DNA of 64,000 bases from Venatoribacter pacificus (GCF_025318105.1 NZ_JAOANI010000031.1:1-64000); one strand, 5' to 3'. Shown: positions 8,914 to 17,757, counted from the first letter of the stretch. Numbers and translations: made by a program. The notes: generated from the letters alone by a model not told the origin.

Positions 8914-9498
8914 TCATTTTATTGCCTGTACCGCAGCCGGAATAACCTGTTGCAGATGGGCAATAAAATCCTGTTCCAGATGGCTGGTATCGCCGGCAAT
9001 CACATTGTCGGCGTGGAAGGTTGGCCACTGCTCACGCAGACCCAGATAGCGGTTGGTTAGAATGGGCTGCACCAGAACGTCATCAATATGCTGATAATGT
9101 TCCAGCACCGGACAGGCGCCCAGATCGCTGGCTTTCATATTGGAAGTAACAACCAGCATAAAAGCCTTGCCGCCCAGCTGTCCGCCTTCGCCATACATAT
9201 CGGTAATTAAAAAGGTTTTACGGTGCTGCAATACTTCATCAAAGTATTCTTTTAACAGCGCCGGTGCACCAAACCACCAGATCGGAAAATGGTAAACAAT
9301 GGCATCGGCCCAGTGCAGATGTTCTATTTCTTCTTCGATGTTCCAGCCGCCAGCGGCCTTAATCGCTGCCAGATTACGCACCTGAACGGAATGTCCCTGA
9401 CGACGGGCGTAGCCCTCGGTTAATGCTGCAAGTGTGGCATTTAATTCGCCTTTGGCGGCGTACAGTTTGGGGTTAGTGGTCAGAATCAGAATATTCAT
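8914..9498 (-). CDS. flavodoxin-fold NAD(P)H:quinone oxidoreductase (MdaB-like)
   Basis: A 194-residue cytosolic flavoprotein. The N-terminus (MNILILTTNPKLYAAKGELN) is the phosphate-binding region of flavodoxin-like folds. ADAIVYHFPIWWFGAPALLKEYFDEVL is the hallmark of the NQO1/MdaB/KefF family, which reduces quinones by two electrons with FAD or FMN. It is the last gene of a minus-strand operon behind a nitroreductase and a 59-aa protein, which suggests a joint role in reductive detoxification of electrophiles. LysR control from the divergent gene at 10594 is likely. Confidence 0.85.
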   Translation of the reverse strand: MNILILTTNPKLYAAKGELNATLAALTEGYARRQGHSVQVRNLAAIKAAGGWNIEEEIEHLHWADAIVYHFPIWWFGAPALLKEYFDEVLQHRKTFLITDMYGEGGQLGGKAFMLVVTSNMKASDLGACPVLEHYQHIDDVLVQPILTNRYLGLREQWPTFHADNVIAGDTSHLEQDFIAHLQQVIPAAVQAIK

Positions 9499-9549
9499 TA
9501 ATACCTCTGCCGGTCAGCGGCGTTGTTTGCGGTTCACAATAGGTTGTCG

Positions 9550-9729
9550 TCACAATAAATAAGGCAGACGGGAACGGTAGGCGCAGGCCTGGCCGCTGCT
9601 GTCTGCATGAGTGCGCAGCAATAAAAAATTGCAATCCAGACTCAGTTGCCAGTCTTTGTTGTGACGGCGGCAGGTACGGATATGACGGAACATTGCCCGC
9701 ACGGGAATGCAGTAAACGGCTGTGCTCAT
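9550..9729 (-). CDS. small protein (59 aa) between two flavoenzyme genes
   Basis: A short reading frame beginning MSTAVYCIPVRAMFRHIRTC and ending in YRSRLPYLL. The start is backed by a strong Shine-Dalgarno, GGAGG followed by CCCT before the ATG. It overlaps the end of the nitroreductase gene by none of its own codons: it begins 17 nt after that stop. It is rich in Arg, Cys and aromatic residues, has no membrane helix and matches nothing I recognise. Position and ribosome site argue that it is real and co-transcribed with its neighbours. Confidence 0.5.
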   Translation of the reverse strand: MSTAVYCIPVRAMFRHIRTCRRHNKDWQLSLDCNFLLLRTHADSSGQACAYRSRLPYLL

Positions 9730-9745
9730 AGGGCCTCCTGTCCGG

Positions 9746-10471
9746 CTAATCAAAACGGTGTAATACATCGCCCAGTGGACGGCGGGTTTTCTCACCCGGT
9801 TCTGTCAGGCGATAGCCCAGCGCCAGTGCCCAGACCGGTTTGAACAGAGTGTTGTCGATACCGGTAAGCTCCTGTAATTGCTGCTCCCAGACATTCTGTA
9901 CAAAGCCTTCAATTGGGCAGGAGTCGATCCCCAGCAGTGCGGCGACTGTCATCATATTGGCCAGTGGCAGATAGGTTTGGTGAGTGGCCCAGTCGGTCAG
10001 GCTGCGCTCGGATTCCAGCAGGTTGAAATCCTGTTCCTGAAAGGTGCGGAAGAAGCCGCCTTTTGCACTCACCACTTCCGCAGGCAGTTGCTGCACCTCG
10101 GTCATCATATGGCGGATGTAATCAGAGTCATGACGCACGCCCGGAGCGCAACGCACCATACCAATTAACACGTGGCTGGCACTGGCAAACTGGCGTTTAC
10201 CGCCCCAGCTGTTTTCACTCAGTTGCGCGCGTAATTGTGGATTCTGAATTAACAGAAACTGCCAGGGCTCGAAGCCAAAAGAGCTGGGTGACAGGCGTCC
10301 GGCTTCGATAATGGTGGCAAAGTCTTCGCTGCTGATTTTTCGGGCCGGATCAAAGGTTTTGCAGGCATGACGGAAATGGAACGCCTGCAGGATCTGCTGA
10401 CGCAGGGTTTGCTGCCCGCTATCGGCGTGATTATTAGGAGCGCTTTGGGTTGCTGCTTCATGGGTGGACAT
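9746..10471 (-). CDS. NAD(P)H-dependent nitroreductase (NfsB-like)
   Basis: A 241-residue FMN enzyme. The family pattern is clear: FHFRHACKTFDP near residue 32, IEAGRLSPSSFGFEPWQFLLI (~55-75), an FMN-binding segment around TYLPLANMMTVAALLGIDSCPIEGF and the C-terminal ALALGYR with KTRRPLGDVLHRFD. It likely reduces nitroaromatics or quinones using NAD(P)H. The first ~20 residues are extra and low-complexity compared with E. coli NfsB. It heads the operon with the 59-aa protein and the MdaB-like oxidoreductase, and is divergent from the LysR gene, its probable regulator. Confidence 0.9.
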   Translation of the reverse strand: MSTHEAATQSAPNNHADSGQQTLRQQILQAFHFRHACKTFDPARKISSEDFATIIEAGRLSPSSFGFEPWQFLLIQNPQLRAQLSENSWGGKRQFASASHVLIGMVRCAPGVRHDSDYIRHMMTEVQQLPAEVVSAKGGFFRTFQEQDFNLLESERSLTDWATHQTYLPLANMMTVAALLGIDSCPIEGFVQNVWEQQLQELTGIDNTLFKPVWALALGYRLTEPGEKTRRPLGDVLHRFD

Positions 10472-10593
10472 ATTGTGTTCCTCGGATGGAGTGGAATATG
10501 CCCAGTCTATTTATTGTTTGAAATTGAAAAAGACGATAACGTTTGAGTTACTTTCAAAAATATTTTGATAGTGGCTGTTCAATGGAGGCATTC

Positions 10594-11478
10594 ATGAATC
10601 TCGCCGATCTGGAGCTGTTTATTCAGGTGGCCGATGCCGGCAGTTTATCGGCCGCTGCGCGGGTGCTGGACTGCAGTCCGGCGGTGGCCAGTGCGGCATT
10701 AAAGCGGCTTGAGCTGCAGCTGGGCGCGCGTCTGTTCAGCCGTTCAACCCGCTCATTGCGGCTGACGCGGGAAGGGACGTTGTTTCTGGCCTATGCGCGC
10801 AAGGCCCTCAGCCTGCTGCAGGAAGGTCGCGGTCTGCTGGATGGTGAGCTGCATCATGTGGCCGGACAGCTGAGTATTTCGGCCCCTTCTGATCTGGGTC
10901 GCCATTGGCTGCAACCGGCGCTGAATGATTTTCAGGCGCTGTACCCGCAGGTGCAGCTGCAGCTGAGTCTGAGCGATGAGCTGAGTAATTTTTACCGTGA
11001 TCCGGTGGATGTGGCGCTGCGTTACGGCCAGCTGAGTGACTCCGGGCTGATTGCCACACGGTTGCTGGATAACCGCCGCTTGTTGTGTGCCGCACCGGCA
11101 TATCTGCAACGGGCGGGAATGCCGCAGCAGCTGGAGGCGTTAAAACAGCATAATTGTCTGACCTTTTTCCTGCGTGGCGAACGTTACGATCACTGGCATT
11201 TCCGTGACGGGCAGGGCAATCAGAGCGATCTGACGGTTAATGGTAACCGCAGTGCCAGTGATGGGGCACTGGTGCGCGAATGGGTGCTGGCCGGTCTGGG
11301 GATTGCTTACAAATCGCAGTTGGATATTGCTGCCGATGTGCAGGCAGGGCGACTGCAGGTGGTGTTACCCGATTACTGGCAGGATGCGCCGCTGTATCTG
11401 GTGTATGCCGAGCGTGAATATCTGCGCCCGGCGGTGCGCTGCTTTATCGACTTTATGAAAGCGCGGGTACGCAGCTGA
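10594..11478 (+). CDS. LysR family transcriptional regulator
   Basis: A 294-residue regulator with an N-terminal winged helix-turn-helix (MNLADLELFIQVADAGSLSA, then AARVLDCSPAVASAALKRLE and LGARLFSRSTRSLRLT) and a C-terminal periplasmic-binding-like effector domain (~90-294). The start at 10594 is chosen over the upstream open frame because GGAGG lies 7 nt before it and LysR proteins begin at this motif. The gene is divergent from the nitroreductase operon, 122 bp away, so it probably controls that operon and itself. Confidence 0.9.
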   Translation: MNLADLELFIQVADAGSLSAAARVLDCSPAVASAALKRLELQLGARLFSRSTRSLRLTREGTLFLAYARKALSLLQEGRGLLDGELHHVAGQLSISAPSDLGRHWLQPALNDFQALYPQVQLQLSLSDELSNFYRDPVDVALRYGQLSDSGLIATRLLDNRRLLCAAPAYLQRAGMPQQLEALKQHNCLTFFLRGERYDHWHFRDGQGNQSDLTVNGNRSASDGALVREWVLAGLGIAYKSQLDIAADVQAGRLQVVLPDYWQDAPLYLVYAEREYLRPAVRCFIDFMKARVRS

Positions 11479-11481
11479 AGC

Positions 11482-12546
11482 TCAGCTGCGTCCGGCGCGT
11501 AATTCGATAACTTCGGCCGCAGGCGGCAGAGGGGGCGTGCTTTGCGCTGCGTTGTCTTCTGCCGGGTTGTTTGCCGCAGGGGTGTTTTCGGGCGTTCCGG
11601 CAGTTGCTTCTTCTATGGCTCGCAGGCGTTCTTTTTCCAGTTTTTTCTTCCAGCGTTTTTCTGCCTTTTTCAGGTGTTTGCCCATCATTTTGGCCAGTTG
11701 CGGCACCAGTGCCGGTGGCAGGTCGTGGCCCATGCCCTGAATGACTTTCAGTTTGGCTTTGCGGATGGCGGCAGCGGTGTCTTCTCCCATACGTACCGGA
11801 ATTAACGGATCGTCGGTGCCATGAATCACCAGCGTCGGCAGTTTGATTTTGCGCAGCAGGTGGCTGCGGTCACCGGCGGCGGTAATAGCGACCAGCTGGC
11901 GTTTGAAACCGGTGGGGTTAGTGGTGCGCTCAAAGCTGGTTTCGGCCAGTGCGCGCAGCTCTATTTCATCCATCGGGTAGGCCGGGCTGCCGATTAAACG
12001 ATTCATGCGCATGGTGTAGCGGATGGACGCTTCGCGGTTAAACGGGGTAGGCCGTTTGGCCAGTTGCAGCAGCACTTTCAGTTTGGCGTCGGGCAGACCG
12101 GGGCTGGTGGCCGACGACATAATGGAGGTCAGGCTGCGCACCCGCTTTTTATGTTTGGCGGCGAGAATCTGGGCAATCATGCCACCCATGGAGGCCCCCA
12201 CCAGATGCGCGCTGTCGATCTCAAGCTCATCCATTAACGCCAGCACATCGCGTGACATATCTTTCAGCGTGTACGGCACCTGCGCTTTGCGTTTGAGTTT
12301 GGTCACCAGCCAGGTGGCGAGCAGGCTGGGGTTGCCGTGGTGATCCATCTGCGATGAGCGGCCAACGTCGCGGTTATCGAAGCGAACGACCTGATAACCT
12401 TTATCAACCAGTGCCTGACACAGGCTGTCTGGCCAGATCCGCATTTGTGCGCCTAAACCCATAATCAGAATGACGGCCGGGTCGGCTGGATTGCCCATTC
12501 TTTCGTAGGCCAGCTCAATGCCATCGGGGGTGCGGATGTGGGTCAT
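11482..12546 (-). CDS. alpha/beta hydrolase with lysine-rich C-terminal tail
   Basis: A 354-residue hydrolase. The first ~280 residues show the fold: ILIMGLGAQMRIWP (oxyanion-hole strand), the nucleophile elbow VGASMGG (Ser about 118), the acid HGTDDPLIP (about 240) and the His in IQGMGHDLP (about 270). Residues ~285-310 are a charged KKAEKRWKKKLEKERLR helix, followed by a Pro/Ala/Asn-rich tail, both absent from typical esterases. Substrate unknown. It is divergent from lepB (103 bp apart) and converges on the LysR gene with 3 nt between stops. Confidence 0.82.
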   Translation of the reverse strand: MTHIRTPDGIELAYERMGNPADPAVILIMGLGAQMRIWPDSLCQALVDKGYQVVRFDNRDVGRSSQMDHHGNPSLLATWLVTKLKRKAQVPYTLKDMSRDVLALMDELEIDSAHLVGASMGGMIAQILAAKHKKRVRSLTSIMSSATSPGLPDAKLKVLLQLAKRPTPFNREASIRYTMRMNRLIGSPAYPMDEIELRALAETSFERTTNPTGFKRQLVAITAAGDRSHLLRKIKLPTLVIHGTDDPLIPVRMGEDTAAAIRKAKLKVIQGMGHDLPPALVPQLAKMMGKHLKKAEKRWKKKLEKERLRAIEEATAGTPENTPAANNPAEDNAAQSTPPLPPAAEVIELRAGRS

Positions 12547-12649
12547 GCAACCTTATCTCCATATCGGGGTCTTTGATACTCGCTCGCCTTGTGACCGCGT
12601 GGCGGTTAGAATGCGGAACTTTATAGATTGTAGTTATAAGTGCAGAGCT

Positions 12650-13480
12650 ATGGATATCGATTTTCCCCTGATACTGATGGTGCTTACCCTGGGCACCGGC
12701 GTGATTGCCGGCGTCGATAAATTCTGGCTGGAGACGCGCCGCAAAGCCCGCGCTGCCGTTCTGATTGCCGAACGTGCCCACCCGGAAGATATCCATGAGG
12801 CTGAAACCGAGCCGTTTATTATCGAACAAGCGAAATCCTTCTTTCCTGTACTGGCCATTGTCTTTGTTCTGCGCTCGTTTGTCGCGGAGCCTTTTCAGAT
12901 TCCATCCGGTTCTATGGAGCCTGGCCTGGTAAAAGGGGATTTTATTCTGGTCAGTAAGTTCCATTACGGTTTGCGGATGCCGGTGTTCGGTACCACTCTG
13001 GTGCCGGTCAGCGAGCCACAGCGCGGTGATGTGATGGTGTTTTTCCCACCCGATGACCCGCGTTACTTTATTAAGCGGGTGATTGGTCTGCCGGGCGACC
13101 ATATTGAATACCGTAACCGCCAGCTGAAAGTGAACGGCGAAGTGATTGAAACCCATGAGCTGGGTGGCGAGCCGCCATACCGGCCGCTGAAGTATCTGGC
13201 GCAGGAACAGCTGGATTCTGCTGATGCGACGGTACAGTGGGTGGTCGGACGTGATCAGCGCACCAATCAGACCGTGATCTGGGCCGGACCTGAAGGCGAG
13301 TGGGATGTGCCGGAAGGCAGTTACTTTATGATGGGCGACAACCGCGGCAACAGCCATGACAGCCGTGGCTGGGGTTTTGTGCCGGAGAAAAATATTGTGG
13401 GTAAAGCCGTGGCGGTATGGATGCACTGGGAAACCTGGAGCGATATTCCATCATTTGGCCGCAATAAGTGGATCGACTGA
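12650..13480 (+). CDS. lepB: signal peptidase I
   Basis: A 276-residue inner-membrane serine protease that removes signal peptides from exported proteins. It has an N-terminal helix (~3-22), a second helix (~63-78), then the family boxes: FQIPSGSMEPGL with catalytic Ser (about 87), YFIKRVIGLPGD with general-base Lys (about 141) and GDNRGNSHDSRGWGFVP near the C-terminus. The ATG at 12650 fits the family N-terminus; the open frame upstream to 12518 lacks it. Unlike many gammaproteobacteria, lepA and rnc do not flank it here. Confidence 0.95.
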   Translation: MDIDFPLILMVLTLGTGVIAGVDKFWLETRRKARAAVLIAERAHPEDIHEAETEPFIIEQAKSFFPVLAIVFVLRSFVAEPFQIPSGSMEPGLVKGDFILVSKFHYGLRMPVFGTTLVPVSEPQRGDVMVFFPPDDPRYFIKRVIGLPGDHIEYRNRQLKVNGEVIETHELGGEPPYRPLKYLAQEQLDSADATVQWVVGRDQRTNQTVIWAGPEGEWDVPEGSYFMMGDNRGNSHDSRGWGFVPEKNIVGKAVAVWMHWETWSDIPSFGRNKWID

Positions 13481-13519
13481 TCTACACTTAGACGATACGT
13501 TATAAACAGGTATCGTCTT

Positions 13520-13645
13520 ATGCCATCCTCTGCTTCAACAACGAAAAAAACTCCCTGCAAATTCTGCCAGCGCTCGCGCTGGCTGATGACCATCACGATT
13601 CTTGTCGTGTTATTCAGCGTGGCTTTTCTGAATCTCAGTGGCTGA
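13520..13645 (+). CDS. small membrane protein (41 aa) with a CxxC motif
   Basis: Reads MPSSASTTKKTPCKFCQRSR and then a ~18-residue hydrophobic stretch ending VAFLNLSG before TGA. The layout is a charged N-terminus with a CKFC pair followed by a single membrane helix. AAACAGG lies about 8 nt before the ATG, a modest ribosome site. It follows lepB by 39 nt and may be read from the same transcript. Too short to assign; it could be spurious, but the CxxC plus helix pattern is characteristic of genuine microproteins. Confidence 0.45.
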   Translation: MPSSASTTKKTPCKFCQRSRWLMTITILVVLFSVAFLNLSG

Positions 13646-13785
13646 ACTGCAGTTTATTTCTGCGTTTTTTTAACTTTCACTAAAGTCGTATCTGCCACGA
13701 CATATTTTTACCATTTAAGTACTGGATATTTACTGCCAAGGGCATACAATGCCGCCCCTTGATAGGTTGAAGTACGGCAGTTCTG

Positions 13786-14145
13786 ATGAATTATCTGACG
13801 AGACAGCTCAAAGGCAAGGCACTGGATATAGTCGATCGACTGCTCCCCGTGCGACCGGTAATGCGCAGCGCCAATGAACAATTGCTGCTGGACCGCGAAT
13901 CACGCCGCATGCACCTGTATTATTGCCGCAGTTGCCCTTCTTCCATCACCGTTAAACGCCACTGTGAACGCCTCGGTTTGCGTGTGGTAGAAAAAGACGT
14001 CCTGCGTGTTAATGCCTACCGTAATGAGCTGCTCAATGGCGGTGGTGCTCCCAAAGTTCCTTGTTTACGTGTTGACGATGAACAAGGCGGCCAGTGGCTG
14101 TACAGCCCGGATGCCATTCTCGACTATCTGAAAAACCGCTTCTGA
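13786..14145 (+). CDS. glutaredoxin/GST-N-like thioredoxin-fold protein
   Basis: A 119-residue protein whose second half is a thioredoxin fold: MHLYYCRSCPSSITVKRHCE holds a CxxC pair (CRSC about residue 47), followed by VVEKDVLRVN and a cis-Pro segment VPCLRVDD, then YSPDAILDYLKNRF, as in glutaredoxins and GST N-domains. Residues 1-40 are an amphipathic leader. It probably acts in thiol-disulphide exchange. It precedes the YheT-like hydrolase by about 110 nt. Confidence 0.75.
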   Translation: MNYLTRQLKGKALDIVDRLLPVRPVMRSANEQLLLDRESRRMHLYYCRSCPSSITVKRHCERLGLRVVEKDVLRVNAYRNELLNGGGAPKVPCLRVDDEQGGQWLYSPDAILDYLKNRF

Positions 14146-14259
14146 TCCTTTAACACTCACTTCCGGCTTCGTCTTATCCTGTTCTGTGGCGTGAACGGCC
14201 TTCGCTCCGTTGGCTACCTGACGGTAGAATGCGGGCATTGTGTTTCCTAGGAAGTGGCC

Positions 14260-15273
14260 ATGCCCGTTTTAACGTCTTCATACTGTCCTCCATGGCTGTT
14301 GGCCAATGGCTATGTGCAAAGTATTTTCCCGACTTTTTTCCGCCAATTGGATGACGGCCACCTGTTGCGCGAGCGCATTCCCACCGATGATGGCGATTTT
14401 CTCGATCTTGACTGGAGCCGGGTAGGTTCACGCACGCTGGTGGTTGTTTCGCACGGACTGGAAGGCCATTCGCGCCGGCCTTATGTGCTGGGTACGGTGC
14501 GCGAGGCTAACCGCAACGGCTGGGATGCACTGGCGTGGAACTTCCGTTCATGCGGTGGCGACACCAATCTGTTGCCGCGTATGTATCACAGTGGCGCCAC
14601 CGATGATCTGCACCGGGTGGTGCGGCACGCATTGTCGCAGGGCTATGAGCAGATTCATCTGGTGGGTTATTCCATGGGCGGTAATCTGAGTCTGGTGTAT
14701 GCCGGGCGCGAGGCGGCAGAGCTGCCGGAAGAAGTGCGCTCGGTGGTGGCGTTTTCGGTGCCCTGTGATTTACGCGGTAGCGCTTACCAGCTGGCCAAAT
14801 GGCAGAACCGCGTTTTTATGTGGAAGTTTCTGCGCGATCTGAAAGAAAAAATGACCATAAAATCGCAGCGATTTCCGCATCTGGTGAACGTTGAGGGGTT
14901 TGATGATATCCGCACGTTCAAACAATTCGATGATCGTTATACCGCGCCTTTGCATGGTTTCCGCGATGCCGAAGATTATTGGGCGCAGTCCAGCAGTTTG
15001 CGGTATTTGCCGCATTTACGGGTGCCAACTTTATTGGTGAATGCCCGCAACGATCCGTTTCTGTCGCCTGAATGTTTCCCGCAACAACTGGCTGCCGGGC
15101 ATGAGTTTTTGCATCTGGAAATGCCGGACAGTGGTGGGCATGTTGGGTTTATTCAGCACACGGATGATCAGACTTACTGGATGGAGCAGCGGGCAATGCG
15201 CTTCATTGCCGACGCGGTGGCAGATGTGGAAAGTCTCAGCAGCCTGGTTGCTCCTGAGGCGGCAGTATCCTGA
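14260..15273 (+). CDS. YheT family alpha/beta hydrolase
   Basis: A 337-residue protein of the AB-hydrolase-4 family. WLLANGYVQSIFPTFFR at the N-terminus, SHGLEGHSRRPYV (oxyanion region), the nucleophile elbow VGYSMGGNLSL (Ser about 143), NARNDPFLSPE with the acid and SGGHVGF with the His (about 290) are all in family order. ATG 14260 follows AGGAAG by 5 nt; an in-frame GTG two codons earlier is less likely. Relatives are esterases on short-chain or lipid esters; the physiological substrate is unknown. Confidence 0.9.
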   Translation: MPVLTSSYCPPWLLANGYVQSIFPTFFRQLDDGHLLRERIPTDDGDFLDLDWSRVGSRTLVVVSHGLEGHSRRPYVLGTVREANRNGWDALAWNFRSCGGDTNLLPRMYHSGATDDLHRVVRHALSQGYEQIHLVGYSMGGNLSLVYAGREAAELPEEVRSVVAFSVPCDLRGSAYQLAKWQNRVFMWKFLRDLKEKMTIKSQRFPHLVNVEGFDDIRTFKQFDDRYTAPLHGFRDAEDYWAQSSSLRYLPHLRVPTLLVNARNDPFLSPECFPQQLAAGHEFLHLEMPDSGGHVGFIQHTDDQTYWMEQRAMRFIADAVADVESLSSLVAPEAAVS

Positions 15274-15366
15274 GCATCAGCAGGGGAAGACAGCGGATGT
15301 AAGCGGGTGTGAGTGACGTAGCCGAAGTTTTCCGGCGGTTACGGCAGGTCATCTGCTCCGTACTTA

Positions 15367-15442
15367 TCACAGTAAAATTGACGAAATTTGCCAAATTCAT
15401 GCGTCAATATTTTGTGATGTTGTGTTTAGTTGTTAAAACAAC
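15367..15442 (+). promoter_or_regulatory. long imperfect inverted repeat upstream of the M6 protease gene
   Basis: The arms TCACAGTAAAATTGACG (15367-15383) and CGTCAATATTTTGTGA (15402-15417) are near-perfect reverse complements with one small gap, and the interval GAAATTTGCCAAATTC is itself nearly palindromic. A second short palindrome GTTGTT-AA-AACAAC follows at 15429-15442. Both lie 59-134 nt before the protease start. They look like operators or a leader structure, so regulated expression is likely. Confidence 0.55.
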
Positions 15443-15500
15443 CATTCACTGAACGTAAGTTGACTAGAGTTTGAAGTAAGCACTTTGCGAGCTTCAGACC

Positions 15501-17657
15501 ATGATCCGTTGGACCTTCTTACTTTTGCTGCTGTTTAGCGCGGCCTCGCGGGCATCGCTGCTGCCACCGGCGCAATGGCAGCAAATCCGGCTCAGCGATG
15601 ATCGTGTCCTTGAGGTGATGCCCCGTGGCGATAAGCAGCAGTTGTGGGTTGAAACCCGTGACGGCGACGCTTTGTTAGAAGTGGCCGGACACTGGTATCA
15701 CGCCGTCGCCGGAGCTGATGGTCTGCTGAGCGCAGGTGAGCCTCTGGTCAGTGGCACTCCGGCGGCTGTAGACATGATTCAACCAGCATTCCGCGCGTTT
15801 GCTGCCCCGTCCGCAAATATCTCCAGCGCTGCAAGTATAAATGTCTCTGCTGCTCCACAACGTATGCCTTTCCGTTACGATGCCAGCGCTTCTTACTTTC
15901 GCCAGTCATTACTGGTGGTGCGTGTTGCCTTTGCCGACCAATCATTTGGCGCGACCGATGCAGAGGTTGCCGGACGCTTCTTCGGTGCGCAGCGCAGTGT
16001 GCAAAATTACTACCGCGAAAACTCCTATCAGCGTTTTGATATTCAGCCAGCCCGTGAGCAAAGCGGCATTGCTGACGACGGCATTGTCAGCGTTACCCTG
16101 AACCGCAACCATCCGGATTTCGGTAATGGTTATGGCAGTGCCAGCCAGGCGTTGGTGCGTGAGGTGCTGGCGCAGCTGGGGTCGCAACTGGATCTGAATG
16201 AATATGACCGTAACGGCGATCAGTGGCTCGACCCGAATGAACTGGGCGTGGTGTTTCTGATTGCCGGTTATGAACAGGCGTATGCCGGTTCCGCAACAAC
16301 ACGCCCGCGCGTGTGGGCACACAAGTCGACTCTGTATCAGGGCCGTCTTGGCGATTTCTATCTGGCAGAGTACGCCATGTTTGGTGAGCAGCATCAGACG
16401 CATCTGGCGACCATTGGTGTGATTTGTCATGAGCTGGGCCATTTATTGTTTGATCTGCCTGATCTGTACGACCGCAGCGGAAATGGCATGGGCATCGGCC
16501 GCTGGGGATTGATGGGGCTGGGCGGCTGGAACCGTACCGATGGTGTGGCTGGTGAGACGCCGGCTCATATGCTGGCATGGAGTAAAGAACAGGCCGGATT
16601 TATCCGTCCGCAGAACGCAGCTGCCGGGATTAACCGGGTTGAGTTACGCGCGGCCAGTGATGGCGACGATGCGTTAACCATCGCGCTGGATAACTACCGT
16701 CATGGTGAGCGGCTGATGCTGGAACATCGTCGTCAGTCGGGTTATGACCAGGGGCTGCCGGGCAGCGGTATATTGGTTAGCCGGATTAACGACCGTGCCG
16801 GTTTTGGTTCGTTAAGTGCACAGCAGGAAGGTCGTTTATTAGCCATCGAAGAAGCGGATGGCCGCGATGATCTGCTCAGTAACAGTAATTTGGGTGAAGC
16901 GTCGGACCTGTTCAGTTCAGCGTCCGGCCAGACGCTCTATTCCGGCAGTGCTCAACAAAACAGCAGCAATGGTGCGGTGCAGTTATTACAACTGCAGGCT
17001 GGCCTGGTCGCTGAGTTGGACGTTGATCTTTCACGCGCGCCTCTGGGGGACAACCTAGGGCTGGATGAGTTGCCACCGAACGCAGTCTGGGGAGCCGCCG
17101 CAGGTCGTGCCCAGGTGCTGATGACCTTACCGGTTAAAAAGGGTGTGCTGTCGTTTGATGGGGTGGATGTATTTGCGCTGGGGAGTGGCCGTGCCGATAT
17201 CGCGTTATTCCGCCGTTTTGATGGCCGTGAAGGACAGGAGCTTTTATGGCAGGAAAACCAGTTTGCTGTACAGAGCGGCTGGAACCGCTTGCTGTTTTCC
17301 GCTCATATACTGGCCGAGGGGTTGGACAGTGTGGTACTGCAGGTGAGCGTGCAGGCATTGTCTGGTAATGCGCCTCTGGTCACCGATGAGCAGGGTGGTC
17401 TGAGTGGTCAGACCTGGGTGCGTTCTGACGAAGCCGAAAACTATGAAGCGGCGGCTTTTGATGCCAGCTTGCGTCTGCTGGTCAGTGTTGATCCTGACGC
17501 GCTGGCCTCACCTCCGCTGGTGGATGCGGGTAAAGGCAGTGTCAGCGTTGGACAAAACAGCGCAAACGGCAGTGCGGCCTCGGCGTCATCCGGCGGCGGT
17601 GTTCTTCTCTTTATGTTGCCACTGCTGGCGCTGTTGGGCCTCGGCCGTCGCCATTAA
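15501..17657 (+). CDS. secreted M6 family metalloprotease with GlyGly-CTERM sorting tail
   Basis: A 718-residue exported zinc protease. A signal peptide (1-18) is followed by a propeptide-like segment and the catalytic domain, with HELGHLLFDLPDLYD at about residue 309 (HExxH zinc ligands) and a following GLMGLGGWN turn as in immune inhibitor A-type M6 enzymes. The last ~30 residues are SSGGG, a hydrophobic helix and GLGRRH: a GlyGly-CTERM signal. Such tails are cut by rhombosortases, and the product is released or displayed by type II secretion. The rhombosortase gene lies directly downstream, so the pair is probably an enzyme and its processing protease. A large inverted repeat precedes the gene. 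Confidence 0.9.
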   Translation: MIRWTFLLLLLFSAASRASLLPPAQWQQIRLSDDRVLEVMPRGDKQQLWVETRDGDALLEVAGHWYHAVAGADGLLSAGEPLVSGTPAAVDMIQPAFRAFAAPSANISSAASINVSAAPQRMPFRYDASASYFRQSLLVVRVAFADQSFGATDAEVAGRFFGAQRSVQNYYRENSYQRFDIQPAREQSGIADDGIVSVTLNRNHPDFGNGYGSASQALVREVLAQLGSQLDLNEYDRNGDQWLDPNELGVVFLIAGYEQAYAGSATTRPRVWAHKSTLYQGRLGDFYLAEYAMFGEQHQTHLATIGVICHELGHLLFDLPDLYDRSGNGMGIGRWGLMGLGGWNRTDGVAGETPAHMLAWSKEQAGFIRPQNAAAGINRVELRAASDGDDALTIALDNYRHGERLMLEHRRQSGYDQGLPGSGILVSRINDRAGFGSLSAQQEGRLLAIEEADGRDDLLSNSNLGEASDLFSSASGQTLYSGSAQQNSSNGAVQLLQLQAGLVAELDVDLSRAPLGDNLGLDELPPNAVWGAAAGRAQVLMTLPVKKGVLSFDGVDVFALGSGRADIALFRRFDGREGQELLWQENQFAVQSGWNRLLFSAHILAEGLDSVVLQVSVQALSGNAPLVTDEQGGLSGQTWVRSDEAENYEAAAFDASLRLLVSVDPDALASPPLVDAGKGSVSVGQNSANGSAASASSGGGVLLFMLPLLALLGLGRRH

Positions 17658-17665
17658 TAGGTGCC

Positions 17666-17757
17666 CAGCAGCACATTTCTTCGTCTCTACCCATAGCCAT
17701 GTGGCGATGCAGCGTGAATAATCCCCTCTGAACCATGTGGCAGCCCATGTGCTGCTG
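17666..17757 (+). promoter_or_regulatory. long-range inverted repeat between protease and rhombosortase
   Basis: CAGCAGCACAT (17666-17676) and ATGTGCTGCTG (17747-17757) are perfect 11-bp reverse complements about 70 nt apart. The right arm ends 7 nt before the likely ATG of the rhombosortase and covers the place where its ribosome site would be. In mRNA it could pair and limit translation of the downstream gene. Confidence 0.4.

Noticed and set aside
12515..13426. 303-codon minus-strand ORF opposite lepB
   Set aside because: Shadow of lepB; the His/Gln-rich translation has no domain and lepB is certain.
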